Assembly: GCA_965242615.1 (NCBI GenBank)
Contig: CBDESR010000005.1
Location: 930,001 to 994,000 of the forward strand
Length of the DNA stretch: 64,000 nucleotides
Reading direction: 5' to 3'
Origin: CBDBCU01 sp965242615
GTDB lineage: Bacteria > Chloroflexota > Dehalococcoidia > Lucifugimonadales > UBA3495
Each line of letters begins with the position of its first letter. The stretch's first letter is position 1. The notes under the pieces are model-generated. The model ran no database searches and was not told the origin of the DNA. It saw only the letters and a list, made by a program, of their open reading frames with translations. This document shows positions 7,889-16,219 of the stretch, piece after piece. The position numbers and the translations under genes were made by a program.

Positions 7889-9553
7889 CTACCCCTCCAA
7901 AATCCGCCCCGCCACCTCCTTCGCCTCCTCCAAATCGCCCACAAACCACTCCTCCGGAATCCCCCCCAGCGCATCCAGCTCCGTCATGATCCGCGCCACC
8001 TGGCCCGACAGCCCCATTATAATCACCCCGGTACCCTCCTCCACCGCCACATCCACCATCTGCTTAATCACCATCGCCGCGCTCACATCCACATAGCTGG
8101 CCGCCGAAAAGTCAAGAATCACCACCTCATGCTCCCGAATGTCCGCCCCCACCGCATTCACCATCTTGTTCGCCGACGCCACCGAAAAATTCCCGTGAAA
8201 CGCCACCAATCCCACCCGGGACACAAACGCGCTCGCCTTCTCCTCATGCCCCGGCAGAAACCACCGATCCAGCAGCGGCACCGACACCACCCGATCCAAC
8301 TCCAGCCACTCCAAATGCCACGCCCCCACCATTCCCGCCGCAATCAGCCCTATCGCCACCGCCGTCGTCAAATCCAAAAACACCGTCAACCCCAAAGTCA
8401 GCCCCATCACCAACAAATGCGCCCGCTCAATATGCAAACTCCGCCGCAAAAACGGCCAGTCAATAATATCCCACCCCGTCTTGATTAGAATCCCCGCTAG
8501 TACCGCATGGGGAATCTCCTCCGCATACACCCCCAGACCCAGCACCAATGCCAATAGCAGCGACGCATGGAGCGCCCCCGCTGCCGGCGTCCGTCCCCCG
8601 GTCCGGATGTTGACCGCCGTCCCCGGCATATTCCCCGCCGACGCCAGCCCCCCCACCAGCCCCGACGCCATATTGCCAATCCCCTGCGCCATCAACTCCC
8701 GGTTCGGATTATGCTGACTCCGCGTCATCGAATCCACAACCAAAGAAGTCAACAGACTGTCAATGGCTCCCAGCAGCCCCAGAATCAACGCCGGTTGCAC
8801 CGACTCCAGCAGCAACTCCCCCAGCGTCCCCAGCAGCTCCCCCGCCGGCAGCGTCAACAATCGCGGCAGCCACAAATCCGGCAGCCCCATCGGCACCTCC
8901 CCAATAACTGGCGCCCCGGTCAGCCAGAACAGCCCTAACCCCGTCCCCGCCAGCAGCGCCGCAATCGAATAAGGCAGATACCGGTTAAACCCCTTGGGCC
9001 AGAATACGCACACCCCCAAAGCAACCGCCGCAATCGCCGCCGCGTGCCAACTTGCTTGCCCTAACTGCTCCGGCAACGCCACCAGCGAATTCAACGCCCG
9101 CCCCGGCACCACCGGCTGCCCGATTATCGGCAGCAGCTGCAGCAGGATAATGATGACGCCAATCCCCGACATAAACCCGGATATAACCGAGTACGGCGTA
9201 TAAACCACAAACCGCCCAATCCGCAGCAGCCCCAGCAGAACTTGAAACACCCCCGCCAGCACAATGATGAAAAATACCTTGACCGGATCCCCCTCACCCC
9301 CCACCGTCACCACAATGCCCGCAATCGCCACCGTCATCGCCCCGGAGGGCCCCGTAATCAGCGACCGGGTGCCGCCGAAAATCGCCGCAAAAAACCCGGC
9401 GGCAATCGCCCCGTACAAGCCCGCCGCCGGCCCCAGCCCGGAGGCTACTCCATAAGCCAGCGCCAACGGCAAAACCACTATCGCCGCCGCGATGCCCCCG
9501 GAAACATCCCCCCGCAACGCCGGCAAACTGTAATTCCGACCCATCTGACGCAA
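7889..9553 (-). CDS. SulP family anion transporter with STAS domain (copy 1)
   Basis: This ~554-residue protein is close to the second copy at 9995-11659. It has ten or more membrane helices with the SulP/SLC26 signatures 'LALAYGVASGLGPAAGLYGAI' and 'LITGPSGAMTVAI' and a 'NRELMAQGIGN' helix. A C-terminal STAS domain (~440-554) contains 'VVILDFSAASYVDVSAA', where regulatory phosphorylation or nucleotide binding occurs in homologues. The family exchanges sulfate, bicarbonate or other anions. Alignment with copy 2 shows that its first ATG corresponds to a TTG here (9551-9553), preceded by a 14-base G run that would serve as the ribosome-binding site. The next ATG is at 9544. The downstream gene is coupled. 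Confidence 0.9.
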   Translation of the reverse strand: MRQMGRNYSLPALRGDVSGGIAAAIVVLPLALAYGVASGLGPAAGLYGAIAAGFFAAIFGGTRSLITGPSGAMTVAIAGIVVTVGGEGDPVKVFFIIVLAGVFQVLLGLLRIGRFVVYTPYSVISGFMSGIGVIIILLQLLPIIGQPVVPGRALNSLVALPEQLGQASWHAAAIAAVALGVCVFWPKGFNRYLPYSIAALLAGTGLGLFWLTGAPVIGEVPMGLPDLWLPRLLTLPAGELLGTLGELLLESVQPALILGLLGAIDSLLTSLVVDSMTRSQHNPNRELMAQGIGNMASGLVGGLASAGNMPGTAVNIRTGGRTPAAGALHASLLLALVLGLGVYAEEIPHAVLAGILIKTGWDIIDWPFLRRSLHIERAHLLVMGLTLGLTVFLDLTTAVAIGLIAAGMVGAWHLEWLELDRVVSVPLLDRWFLPGHEEKASAFVSRVGLVAFHGNFSVASANKMVNAVGADIREHEVVILDFSAASYVDVSAAMVIKQMVDVAVEEGTGVIIMGLSGQVARIMTELDALGGIPEEWFVGDLEEAKEVAGRILEG

Positions 9554-9557
9554 AAAT

Positions 9558-9571
9558 CCCCCCCCCCCCCC
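9558..9571. repeat. C14 homopolymer in the SulP copy 1 leader
   Basis: Fourteen consecutive C on the plus strand are read as G14 on the coding strand, 4 bases before the probable TTG start. In copy 2 the same place is CGGGGGAG, a normal Shine-Dalgarno sequence. The length may vary between cells or be an assembly artefact. Confidence 0.7.
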
Positions 9572-9603
9572 GCGGCCGCGCCCGGGAAGGGTCAATTCCC
9601 CTT

Positions 9604-9666
9604 TGGATTCAAACCAGTGACCTGCCGGTTATGCGCCGGTTGCCCTCCCCCTGAGCTACAGCCCCC
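9604..9666 (-). pseudogene. Decayed tRNA-Met(CAT) copy
   Basis: The D arm, anticodon loop (CGCATAA) and part of the T arm match the intact tRNA at 11851-11922, and both copies are preceded by the same CTTGTAAATTAG sequence. Here the anticodon stem has an A-C mismatch, two T-stem pairs are lost, and the 3' acceptor strand no longer pairs with GGGGCTG. It is therefore most likely not functional. Confidence 0.75.
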
Positions 9667-9762
9667 TTGTAAATTAGGGAGTATTCACCCTAATTATTGA
9701 CGCCCCGGATAACCAACTCTATAGCTATGTCATCCATAGCTATATCATTCCGAAGCCTCCCA

Positions 9763-9859
9763 CCTATGTCATTCCGACCGAAGGGAGGAATCTAAAATGC
9801 CCGCCCTTGATTCCTCTCAAGATTTTTAGATTCCTCGGCTGTCGCCTCGGAATGACCTA
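9763..9859. repeat. Inverted pair of dispersed repeat B
   Basis: Repeat B occurs at 9763-9805 (ATTCCGACCGAAGGGAGGAA core) and in opposite orientation at 9825-9859. A third partial copy lies just before, around 9721-9752. The pair could fold into a long imperfect hairpin between the two SulP units. No gene is seen between 9667 and 9994. Confidence 0.7.
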
Positions 9860-9994
9860 GCCAATTGACTGCAATACTCAAGCGTTAGCGTGAACCCGCC
9901 CCAGATTATATACCCAGCAGCAATAGGGTCAGGCCATCTCGAATAGGAACGGGGCTTGAGAATTAGGAATCGGGGATTCGTGACGATTCCCCCC

Positions 9995-11659
9995 TTACCC
10001 CTCCAAAATCCGCCCCGCCAGCTCCTTCGCCTCCTCCAAACCGCCCACAAACCGCTCCTCCGGAATCCGCCCCAGCGCCCCCAACGCCGCCAAAGTATCC
10101 GCCACCTCGCCCGACAGCCCCATCACGATAGCCCCCGTATCCTCCTCCTCGGCGATGTCCACCATCTGCTTAATCACCATCGCCGCGCTCTCATCCATAT
10201 AGTTCGCATCCGAAAAGTCAAAAATCACCACCTCATGCTCCCGGATGTCCGCGCCGATGGCATTTACCATCTTGTTCGACGACGCCACCGAAAAACTCCC
10301 GTGAAACGCCACCAATCCCACCCGGGAGACAAACTCATCCTCATCCTCCTCATGCCCCGGCAAAAAGCCCCGATCCAGCAGCGGCACCGACACCACCCGA
10401 TCCAACTCCAGCCGCTCCAAATGCCACGCCCCGGCCATTCCTGCCGCAATCAGCCCGATTGCCACCGCCGTCGTCAAATCCAGAAACACCGTCAACCCCA
10501 AAGTCAGCGCCATCACCAGCAGCTGCGCCCGCTTAATCCGCAAACTCCGCCGCAAAAACGGCCAGTCAATAATATCCCACCCCACTTTAAGCAAAATCCC
10601 CGCCAGCGCCGCATGGGGAATATCCTCCGCGTACACCCCCAAACCCAGCACCAATGCCAGCAGCAGTACCGAATGCAGCGCCCCCGATACCTGCGTCTGC
10701 CCCCCGGAGCGAATGTTAATCACCGTCCCGGTCGTCCCCCCGGCCCCCGGCAGCCCGCCAATCAGCCCCGCCGCCACATTGCCAATCCCCTGCGCCATCA
10801 ACTCCCGGTTCGGATTATGCTGACTCCGCGTCATCGAATCCGCAATCAATGCCGTCAGCAGGCTGTCAATCGCCCCCAGCAGTGCCAGAATCAACGCCGG
10901 CTGCACCGACTCCAGCAGCAACTCCCCCAGCGTCGCCAGCAGCTCGCCCGCCGGCAATGCCAGCAGCCGCGGCAGCCACAAATCCGGCAACCCCGTCGGC
11001 ACATCCCCGATAACCGGCGACCCGGTCAGCCAGACCAATCCCAGCCCCGTCCCCACCAGCAATGCCACAATCGAATAGGGCAGATACCGGTTAAACCCCT
11101 TGGGCCAGAATACGCACACCGCCAAAGTAACCGCCGCAATCACCGCCGCGTGCCAACTTGCTTGCCCCAACTGCCCCGGAAACGCCACCAGCGAATTCAA
11201 CGCCCGCCCCGGCACCACCGGCTGCCCGATAACCGGCAGCAGTTGCAGCAGCAGAATGATAATGCCAATCCCCGACATAAACCCGGATATAACCGAGTAC
11301 GGCGTATAAGCCACAAACCGCCCAATCCGCAGCAGCCCCAGCAGTATCTGAAACACCCCGGCCAGCGCAATGATGAAAAAGACCTTGAACGGATCCCCTT
11401 CCGCCCCCAAGGTCACTACAATGCCGGCAACCGCCACCGTCATCGGCCCGGTCGGGTTCGTAACCAGCGACCGGGTGCCGCTGAACACCGCCGCAAAAAA
11501 CCCGGCGGCAATCGCCCCGTACAACCCGGCCGTCGGCCCCAACCCTGACGCCACCCCAAAAGCCAGGGCAATCGGCAGCGCCACCACCCCCGCCACGATG
11601 CCCCCGAAAACATCGCCACGCAGGGTCTGCAAACTGTAATTCAGACGCATCCGACGCAT
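9995..11659 (-). CDS. SulP family anion transporter with STAS domain (copy 2)
   Basis: This 554-residue paralogue is closely similar to the protein at 7889-9553 along its whole length. It has the same SulP helices ('FGVASGLGPTAGLYGAI', 'LVTNPTGPMTVAVA'), the same 'NRELMAQGIGN' segment, and a C-terminal STAS domain with 'VVIFDFSDANYMDESAA'. The GPSGA of copy 1 is NPTGP here, in the substrate-site region, so specificity may differ (inference). ATG at 11659 is preceded by GGGGGAG at good distance; a second ATG lies 9 bases inside. The large frame running antisense through this gene is a codon-composition shadow. An intact tRNA-Met gene lies upstream on the same strand. Confidence 0.92.
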   Translation of the reverse strand: MRRMRLNYSLQTLRGDVFGGIVAGVVALPIALAFGVASGLGPTAGLYGAIAAGFFAAVFSGTRSLVTNPTGPMTVAVAGIVVTLGAEGDPFKVFFIIALAGVFQILLGLLRIGRFVAYTPYSVISGFMSGIGIIILLLQLLPVIGQPVVPGRALNSLVAFPGQLGQASWHAAVIAAVTLAVCVFWPKGFNRYLPYSIVALLVGTGLGLVWLTGSPVIGDVPTGLPDLWLPRLLALPAGELLATLGELLLESVQPALILALLGAIDSLLTALIADSMTRSQHNPNRELMAQGIGNVAAGLIGGLPGAGGTTGTVINIRSGGQTQVSGALHSVLLLALVLGLGVYAEDIPHAALAGILLKVGWDIIDWPFLRRSLRIKRAQLLVMALTLGLTVFLDLTTAVAIGLIAAGMAGAWHLERLELDRVVSVPLLDRGFLPGHEEDEDEFVSRVGLVAFHGSFSVASSNKMVNAIGADIREHEVVIFDFSDANYMDESAAMVIKQMVDIAEEEDTGAIVMGLSGEVADTLAALGALGRIPEERFVGGLEEAKELAGRILEG

Positions 11660-11850
11660 AAATTCTCCCCCGGCCGCCGCCCCCGCCCCGGGCCAATAGG
11701 CAAGTCGCCTTGGCTCATTCCCTTGCCGGGTCAATACCCCTTGCGAACTAGCTGAGTTGCTTGCCGGGCCAATACCCCTTGCCCCTTGGCTCATTCCCTG
11801 ACCGGGTCAAACCGACCGGGCTAACCGGGTCCAACTGCCGGGAAAACTGG

Positions 11851-11922
11851 TGGGCCCGGCTGGGTTCGAACCAGCGACCTACCGGTTATGAGCCGGTTGC
11901 TCTCCCACTGAGCTACGGGCCC
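11851..11922 (-). tRNA. tRNA-Met (anticodon CAT)
   Basis: This is a 72-nt cloverleaf. A perfect 7-bp acceptor stem (GGGCCCG with CGGGCCC) is followed by discriminator A. The D arm is GCTC...GAGC, and a perfect 5-bp anticodon stem encloses CTCATAA. The T arm has TTCGAAC. CCA is not encoded. The anticodon CAT could also be tRNA-Ile2 with lysidine; the acceptor and D/T arms look more like elongator Met. Confidence 0.9.
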
Positions 11923-12036
11923 CTTGTAAATTAGATTATATGCCAGCGTCAAGCCATAAGGAATAGCAATGGGCATTGACAATCGCGAATCGGAGAATGG
12001 AAAATTGGCCGGTTTTGCCGGGGAAATATGGAGAAC

Positions 12037-12111
12037 GGCAGGGACGTCTCCCTGCCGCTCTTATAATGGGGGGAAACCCCTGACGCCCACCGCACGTCCG
12101 GGAGGACGTGC
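12037..12111. repeat. Two short perfect hairpins
   Basis: The stem GGCAGGGA/TCCCTGCC occupies 12037-12056 with a 4-base loop. The stem GCACGTCC/GGACGTGC occupies 12092-12111 with a GGGA loop. Both lie in non-coding DNA between the tRNA and the DUF4870 gene. Their role is unknown; they may be structured RNA or a terminator pair. Confidence 0.5.
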
Positions 12112-12230
12112 CGGACGCCAAGGGATATTCTGCCCCCCAGTCTAACCCACCCCCGCCCCCCTGTCAAGAGCCTCCCCGCCAAGCAGTCCATTCTATCCCC
12201 CTATCGCAACCGTCCTTCCCCCGTCCTTCC

Positions 12231-12290
12231 CACGAAAATAGGAATCCAGAGCCGACGACTCTGCATTCCCGTTTTCACAGGAATGACGAT
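12231..12290. repeat. Dispersed repeat A, direct and inverted half
   Basis: CCTTCCCACGAAAATAGGAATCC-like repeat A is followed after ~14 bases by an inverted half, ATTCCCGTTTTCACAGGAAT. No gene is seen in 11923-12322 outside these repeats and hairpins. Confidence 0.65.
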
Positions 12291-12322
12291 AAGCCGGTAA
12301 GAACCAGAATAACCGCCAAGCC

Positions 12323-12859
12323 TCAGCGGCGGTCGCTGCGGTCCGGGGGGCTGGTGGGACGCTGCTGGCGGCCTTCCTGCCGGCGCAGGTTGGCGGCGGT
12401 TACCCGGTCCACAAAGTTGCTGAGCAGAATATAGCGGAAATCGTAGCCCCAAGCGCAATCCCACGCCCCCCAAAGGGTGTAAAGGAACAGCAGAAAGGCA
12501 GCTATAAAGAGGAAAAGTTGGATTTGGGGAACGGCTTCGGACAAGGCAGTTCCATTAAGAAAAGAGGCGGTAAGGATCAAGGCAATCAGGATAAGCTGGG
12601 CGATGGCGGCCTGCATTCCTTGAAAGCTGCCCCAAGGGGATTGGCGGCGGCGGAAAGAGCGGGAAATGAGGTAGGCAACGATGGGGCAGGGAATTAGGGA
12701 CATAACGCTCAAGTTACTGCCGAGCAGGAGAAACAGAAAAAAGATGGGGATGCCAACCAGCAGGGGCGTAGCGTGGGCAACGCCGCCCCAAGCGCGTTCG
12801 CCCTTGGTGAAAACCGGGCGTTCCTCCGGCACTTCGTCGGGGCGGGGACGGCGGAACAT
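12323..12859 (-). CDS. DUF4870-like small integral membrane protein
   Basis: This 178-residue protein opens with 'FTKGERAWGGVAHATPLL', which matches the start of DUF4870/Tic20-like proteins (E-R-x-W-A-x-L-A-H). It has about four membrane helices (near 30-60, 85-105, 110-135). The polar C-terminus has a Q-R-P-T-S-P-P tail. The cellular role of the family is unknown. It is followed upstream by fabF on the same strand with an 18-base gap, so the two may be co-transcribed, with fabF first. It is not a recognisable fatty-acid enzyme. Confidence 0.7.
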   Translation of the reverse strand: MFRRPRPDEVPEERPVFTKGERAWGGVAHATPLLVGIPIFFLFLLLGSNLSVMSLIPCPIVAYLISRSFRRRQSPWGSFQGMQAAIAQLILIALILTASFLNGTALSEAVPQIQLFLFIAAFLLFLYTLWGAWDCAWGYDFRYILLSNFVDRVTAANLRRQEGRQQRPTSPPDRSDRR

Positions 12860-12877
12860 CAGTGTCGCTCCCGCCGG

Positions 12878-14131
12878 CTAGTCAGCCCACGCCGGGTGGG
12901 TCAGAGCCAGGACGGAGTTGTGGCCGCCAAAGCCAAAGGAGTTGCTCAGGGCCACGGCTACCGGCTGCCGGCGGGCGGTCAAAGGGGTATAGTCGAGGTC
13001 GCAGTCCGGATCCGGGTCCACCAGGTTGATCGTCGGCGGGATGATGCCGTCCTGAATCGCCATCACGCAGAGGGCCGCCTCCAACGCCCCGCCGGCCCCC
13101 AGGAGATGGCCGGTCATGGACTTGGTGGAACTAATCGGGGTTTGCCAGGCGGCTTCATCCATCGCCAGTTTAATGGCCTTGGTTTCCTGCCAGTCGTTCA
13201 AGGGCGTGGAAGTGCCGTGGGCATTGAGATAGTCCACTTGCCCGGCTGGGATGCCGGCGGCATTAAGGGCCAGTTTAATAGCCTTGGCGGCGCTCTGGCC
13301 GGTGGGATTAGGTTCGGTCAAATGGTGGGCATCGGAAGTAGCGCCGTAGCCGCGAAGTTCCGCCAAGGGGGTAGCGCCGCGGGCTTTCAAGTGTTGTTCG
13401 CTTTCCAGAGCCAGTACGGCGGCCCCTTCGCCCATAACGAAGCCATCCCGGTCCCGGTTAAAGGGACGGCTGGCGCCGGCGGGGTTCTGGTTGAACCGGG
13501 AAAGGGCGCGCAAAGAGTTGAAACCGGCCACGGCAATAGGGACGATGGGGGCTTCGCTGCCGCCGGCCAATACAATGTCGGCTTGGCCGCGGCGGAGCAT
13601 TTCCCAACCCTGGCCGAGGGCATCGGCGCCGCTGGAGCAGGAGGAGACGACGCAGTAGTTGGCGCCCATCGCCCCGGTGACCATTGAAACCTGGGCCGAT
13701 GCCATATCGCCCAACATCATCGGGATTAGGAAAGGGGTAACGCGCTTGGGGCCGCGTTCCCGCAATACATCATACTGCTGGGAAAGGGTAAGCAGGCCGC
13801 CGATGCCGCTGCCAATAATGGCCCCGACGCGGAAAGGGTTTTCCGACTGCAAATCAATGCCGGCTTGGCGGCAAGCCTGCTGGGCGGCGACGGCGGCGAA
13901 TTGGGCGAAACGATCCATCCGCCGGGCGTCTTTGCGCTCGAGGTAATTTTCCGGGTCGAAGCCTTTGACTTCGGCGGCAAAAGTAGTATCGAAGCCGGCC
14001 GGGTCAAAGGCGGTGATGTAGTCGATGCCGGATTGGCCGTGGGTGATGGCGTCCCAAGTGGCGGCGGCGTCCAGCCCCAGGGGGCTGATGATGCCAATGC
14101 CCGTAACAAAGACGCGGTGCGTATCGTTCAT
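12878..14131 (-). CDS. fabF: 3-oxoacyl-[acyl-carrier-protein] synthase II
   Basis: This 417-residue protein has the normal length for KAS II. It condenses malonyl-ACP with acyl-ACP in cytosolic fatty-acid elongation. The thiolase-fold catalytic triad is complete: Cys165 in V-V-S-S-C-S-S-G, His305 in N-A-H-G-T-S-T and His342 in T-G-H-L-L-G-A-G-G. The usual motif around the Cys is A-C-A-T-G, so S-S-C-S-S-G is a variant but keeps the nucleophile. 'GFVMGEGA' and 'SNSFGFGGHN' are also typical. No other fab genes are nearby, though acpS lies 7 kb away on the same strand. The start ATG at 14131 is the first in frame and matches family N-termini. Confidence 0.95.
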   Translation of the reverse strand: MNDTHRVFVTGIGIISPLGLDAAATWDAITHGQSGIDYITAFDPAGFDTTFAAEVKGFDPENYLERKDARRMDRFAQFAAVAAQQACRQAGIDLQSENPFRVGAIIGSGIGGLLTLSQQYDVLRERGPKRVTPFLIPMMLGDMASAQVSMVTGAMGANYCVVSSCSSGADALGQGWEMLRRGQADIVLAGGSEAPIVPIAVAGFNSLRALSRFNQNPAGASRPFNRDRDGFVMGEGAAVLALESEQHLKARGATPLAELRGYGATSDAHHLTEPNPTGQSAAKAIKLALNAAGIPAGQVDYLNAHGTSTPLNDWQETKAIKLAMDEAAWQTPISSTKSMTGHLLGAGGALEAALCVMAIQDGIIPPTINLVDPDPDCDLDYTPLTARRQPVAVALSNSFGFGGHNSVLALTHPAWAD

Positions 14132-14218
14132 TTGGTACCCGGGTTAGTGTAAGGGTTCAGATGGGCGGAAAAGCCAAGGCGTGGGGGAATCGGAACCGTC
14201 GCCCGGCTCCGACGCCCA

Positions 14219-14362
14219 TCAGCCGGGGGGCGGTTCGTTAAAGGGCAAGCCATCCCGCTCGGCGGCCGCCTTGCGCTCCAGCCAAGCCCGCCACTTGCGG
14301 TTAGCCTCCCCTGCGCCCTCCGCTTTCAGTTTCCGCACCGCTGCCGGTATCAGCAATACCAT
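14219..14362 (-). CDS. 47-residue protein with LPFNEPPP tail
   Basis: This is a short frame between fabF and the radical SAM gene, same strand. It reads M-V-L-L-I-P, a Lys/Arg/Ala/Glu-rich helix, then W-L-E-R-K-A-A-A-E-R-D-G-L-P-F-N-E-P-P-P-G. The tail is nearly the same as in the membrane protein at 1150-1662 (W-Y-E-R...G-Q-P-F-D-E-P-P-P), which argues that this is a real gene. A GGAGG lies 11 bases before the ATG, somewhat far. The frame is open for 14 more codons upstream but has no start codon there, so it may be the end of a longer, decayed gene. Confidence 0.5.
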   Translation of the reverse strand: MVLLIPAAVRKLKAEGAGEANRKWRAWLERKAAAERDGLPFNEPPPG

Positions 14363-14410
14363 ACGACCCAGAACCTCCGCAATAAATGCCTGACGGGTAG
14401 GTTATGCCGC

Positions 14411-16219
14411 CTACTCCTGCGCCGGCCGGCGGCGGTTGGCCGAGTCGGCGAGGACGCCGTTAATCAGGTCGGAGAGTTCGGTGATGCGGCCGGAGATGTT
14501 TTCCGCCAAGTCTTTGCGGCCGCCGGATTGGGGGTCGGAAAGGGTTTTGAGGGTATCGGTGAGTTCGTTGACTTTCCCGTTGATGTTTTCCGCCAGCTCC
14601 CGGCGGGTGTTGGCCAGGGGCTGGGAAACGGTTTTGAGGGTATCGGCCAGTTCGTCGACGCGCTGGGAGATGTTGTAGCCGAATTCCTTGCCGGCGATGG
14701 CGACCGGGTCGGACCAACTCCGCAGGGTGTCGGAGGCTTCGGTAAAGCGGGAAGTGATGGAATCGCCCAAGTCCCGGCCGGTAGCGGCGACCCGGAGTTT
14801 GTAAGAGCGCAGGATGCGGAAAATCCGGCCGTAGAGGTTGTCCACCGAGGTGAGCTTGTCCGAGTAGCGGTCGAACAGCTCCTGGCTTTCCCGCATCGTC
14901 CAGCGCTTATCGTAGTGGACGAACTGGCGGCCGGTGTAAAGGTGGTAGGGGCGCATTTCGCCCTCTTGCAGGATGTCCCCGTGTTCGTTCAGCGGGGTCA
15001 GGGAGTTCCAGTTGGAAGTAGCCGGCAGGGGGGTCAGCAGGTTGGCCGTCTGGTAGCGGCTATGCTGAGTGACCCAGTCGGCCAGGTTCATAATGTCCTG
15101 TTCCGTGTCGAAGGGCAGTCCGATGATGGTCATCGCGACCACGGAGAAATCCATCGCGTTCAGGGCCCGCAGGTCCCGTTCCATCTGCCCCGGTTCCTGG
15201 CGTTTGTTGACCGCAAGCAGGTTTTCGGCGTTGTTGGATTCGACGCCGAGGTAGAGCATCCGGATGTTGGCGTCGAGCATCGCCTGGGACAGTTCCGGGT
15301 CTTGCCCGATTTCGGCCCGGGCTTGACAAATCATATACATATTGTCCGTGTGACCCGGCCAGTTCTTGAGCCGTTCGAGCCGCTCATTGCGGAACTTGAC
15401 GGCGCGCAGCGGCGGGGTATGCAGGTCGTCAGAGATAAAGACATTGAACCGGCCGTTGCGGGCGGTATGGATTAGGCCGTCGGCGGCCAGTTCCTGCAAC
15501 TGGTGCAGGCGTTTCAGTTCAGTTTCCCGGGGGATCAGCCGGTAGCCGAGGAACTGCTGAATGACCTGACAGTACGTGCATTTTTCGGTACAGCCGCGGA
15601 CGGTTTCGAGGACGCCGCCGGGCAGGGGATGGTCGGAAGTGAGGTCTTTGATCGAGCGGAAATCAGGCAGTTCCGCGAATGCCGGATCGACCAGCCCCTG
15701 ACGCCGGGTCTGAATAACCTGCCCCTCGTGGCGATAGCTGATACCGCCCATTTTGGCGAGGTAAGGTTCCCGCCGGCCGGCCGGGTAGGTCAAAAGCAGG
15801 TCGCAGAGGGGGGCGATGATGTCCTCGGCTTCCCGCTGGACAATGATGTCGAAGTTGCCGAGGGCAAAGGCTTCCTCGGGTAGCGGCCCCATCTGGGGGC
15901 CGCCGCCGATGGTGATGAGGTTGGGATGGCATTGTTTGGCTTGGCGGGCAATCTGGTAGGCGCGGGGGGCCTCGTTAATGAGGGCGGTAACGAGGAGAAT
16001 GTCGACGTCAGCCAAGTCTTTATCCGGGTCGAGGAGGCCGCTGCGGTCCTCGAACCAGATTTGGCGGTCGTAGTGAAAGGGGCCGTCCTGCCATTGCCCG
16101 AGGGCGGTGGAGAGGAATAGCATCCCTTGGCGGGGGATAGCCATATACTCGAAGTTGCCGCCGGCCGAGGCCGGCTGAACCATGACTACCCGTTTGGTTG
16201 GCGACAGCGTAGTTACCAT
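14411..16219 (-). CDS. B12-binding radical SAM protein with four 29-residue C-terminal repeats
   Basis: This 602-residue protein has a cobalamin-binding-like Rossmann domain at residues ~1-150 ('DVDILLVTALINEA', 'ITIGGGPQMGPLPEE'). A radical SAM core follows, with the cluster cysteines C210, C214 and C217 in R-G-C-T-E-K-C-T-Y-C. 'YLGVESNN' and 'TIIGLPFDTEQDI' belong to the same superfamily. From about residue 480 the protein is unusual: four consecutive 29-residue units of the form [R/K]-[D/E]-L...I-x-x-[R/K]-[V/I]-x-E-L-x-D-x-L. These look like an amphipathic helical repeat that may bind membranes or partners (inference). The substrate is unknown. ATG at 16219 has GGTGGAG just before it. Confidence 0.85.
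   Translation of the reverse strand: MVTTLSPTKRVVMVQPASAGGNFEYMAIPRQGMLFLSTALGQWQDGPFHYDRQIWFEDRSGLLDPDKDLADVDILLVTALINEAPRAYQIARQAKQCHPNLITIGGGPQMGPLPEEAFALGNFDIIVQREAEDIIAPLCDLLLTYPAGRREPYLAKMGGISYRHEGQVIQTRRQGLVDPAFAELPDFRSIKDLTSDHPLPGGVLETVRGCTEKCTYCQVIQQFLGYRLIPRETELKRLHQLQELAADGLIHTARNGRFNVFISDDLHTPPLRAVKFRNERLERLKNWPGHTDNMYMICQARAEIGQDPELSQAMLDANIRMLYLGVESNNAENLLAVNKRQEPGQMERDLRALNAMDFSVVAMTIIGLPFDTEQDIMNLADWVTQHSRYQTANLLTPLPATSNWNSLTPLNEHGDILQEGEMRPYHLYTGRQFVHYDKRWTMRESQELFDRYSDKLTSVDNLYGRIFRILRSYKLRVAATGRDLGDSITSRFTEASDTLRSWSDPVAIAGKEFGYNISQRVDELADTLKTVSQPLANTRRELAENINGKVNELTDTLKTLSDPQSGGRKDLAENISGRITELSDLINGVLADSANRRRPAQE

Noticed and set aside
9604..9666. A second functional tRNA-Met
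   Set aside because: Acceptor, anticodon and T stems are not paired, so it is listed as a decayed copy.
9956..11548. A 530-codon open frame on the plus strand, antisense to SulP copy 2
   Set aside because: It is His/Gln/Arg/Pro-rich with no domain, a side effect of codon bias in the real gene on the other strand. The same kind of frame opposes SulP copy 1.
11936..12191. Short frames on the minus strand after tRNA-Met
   Set aside because: They run through two hairpins and repeat sequence and have no ribosome-binding site or recognisable motif.
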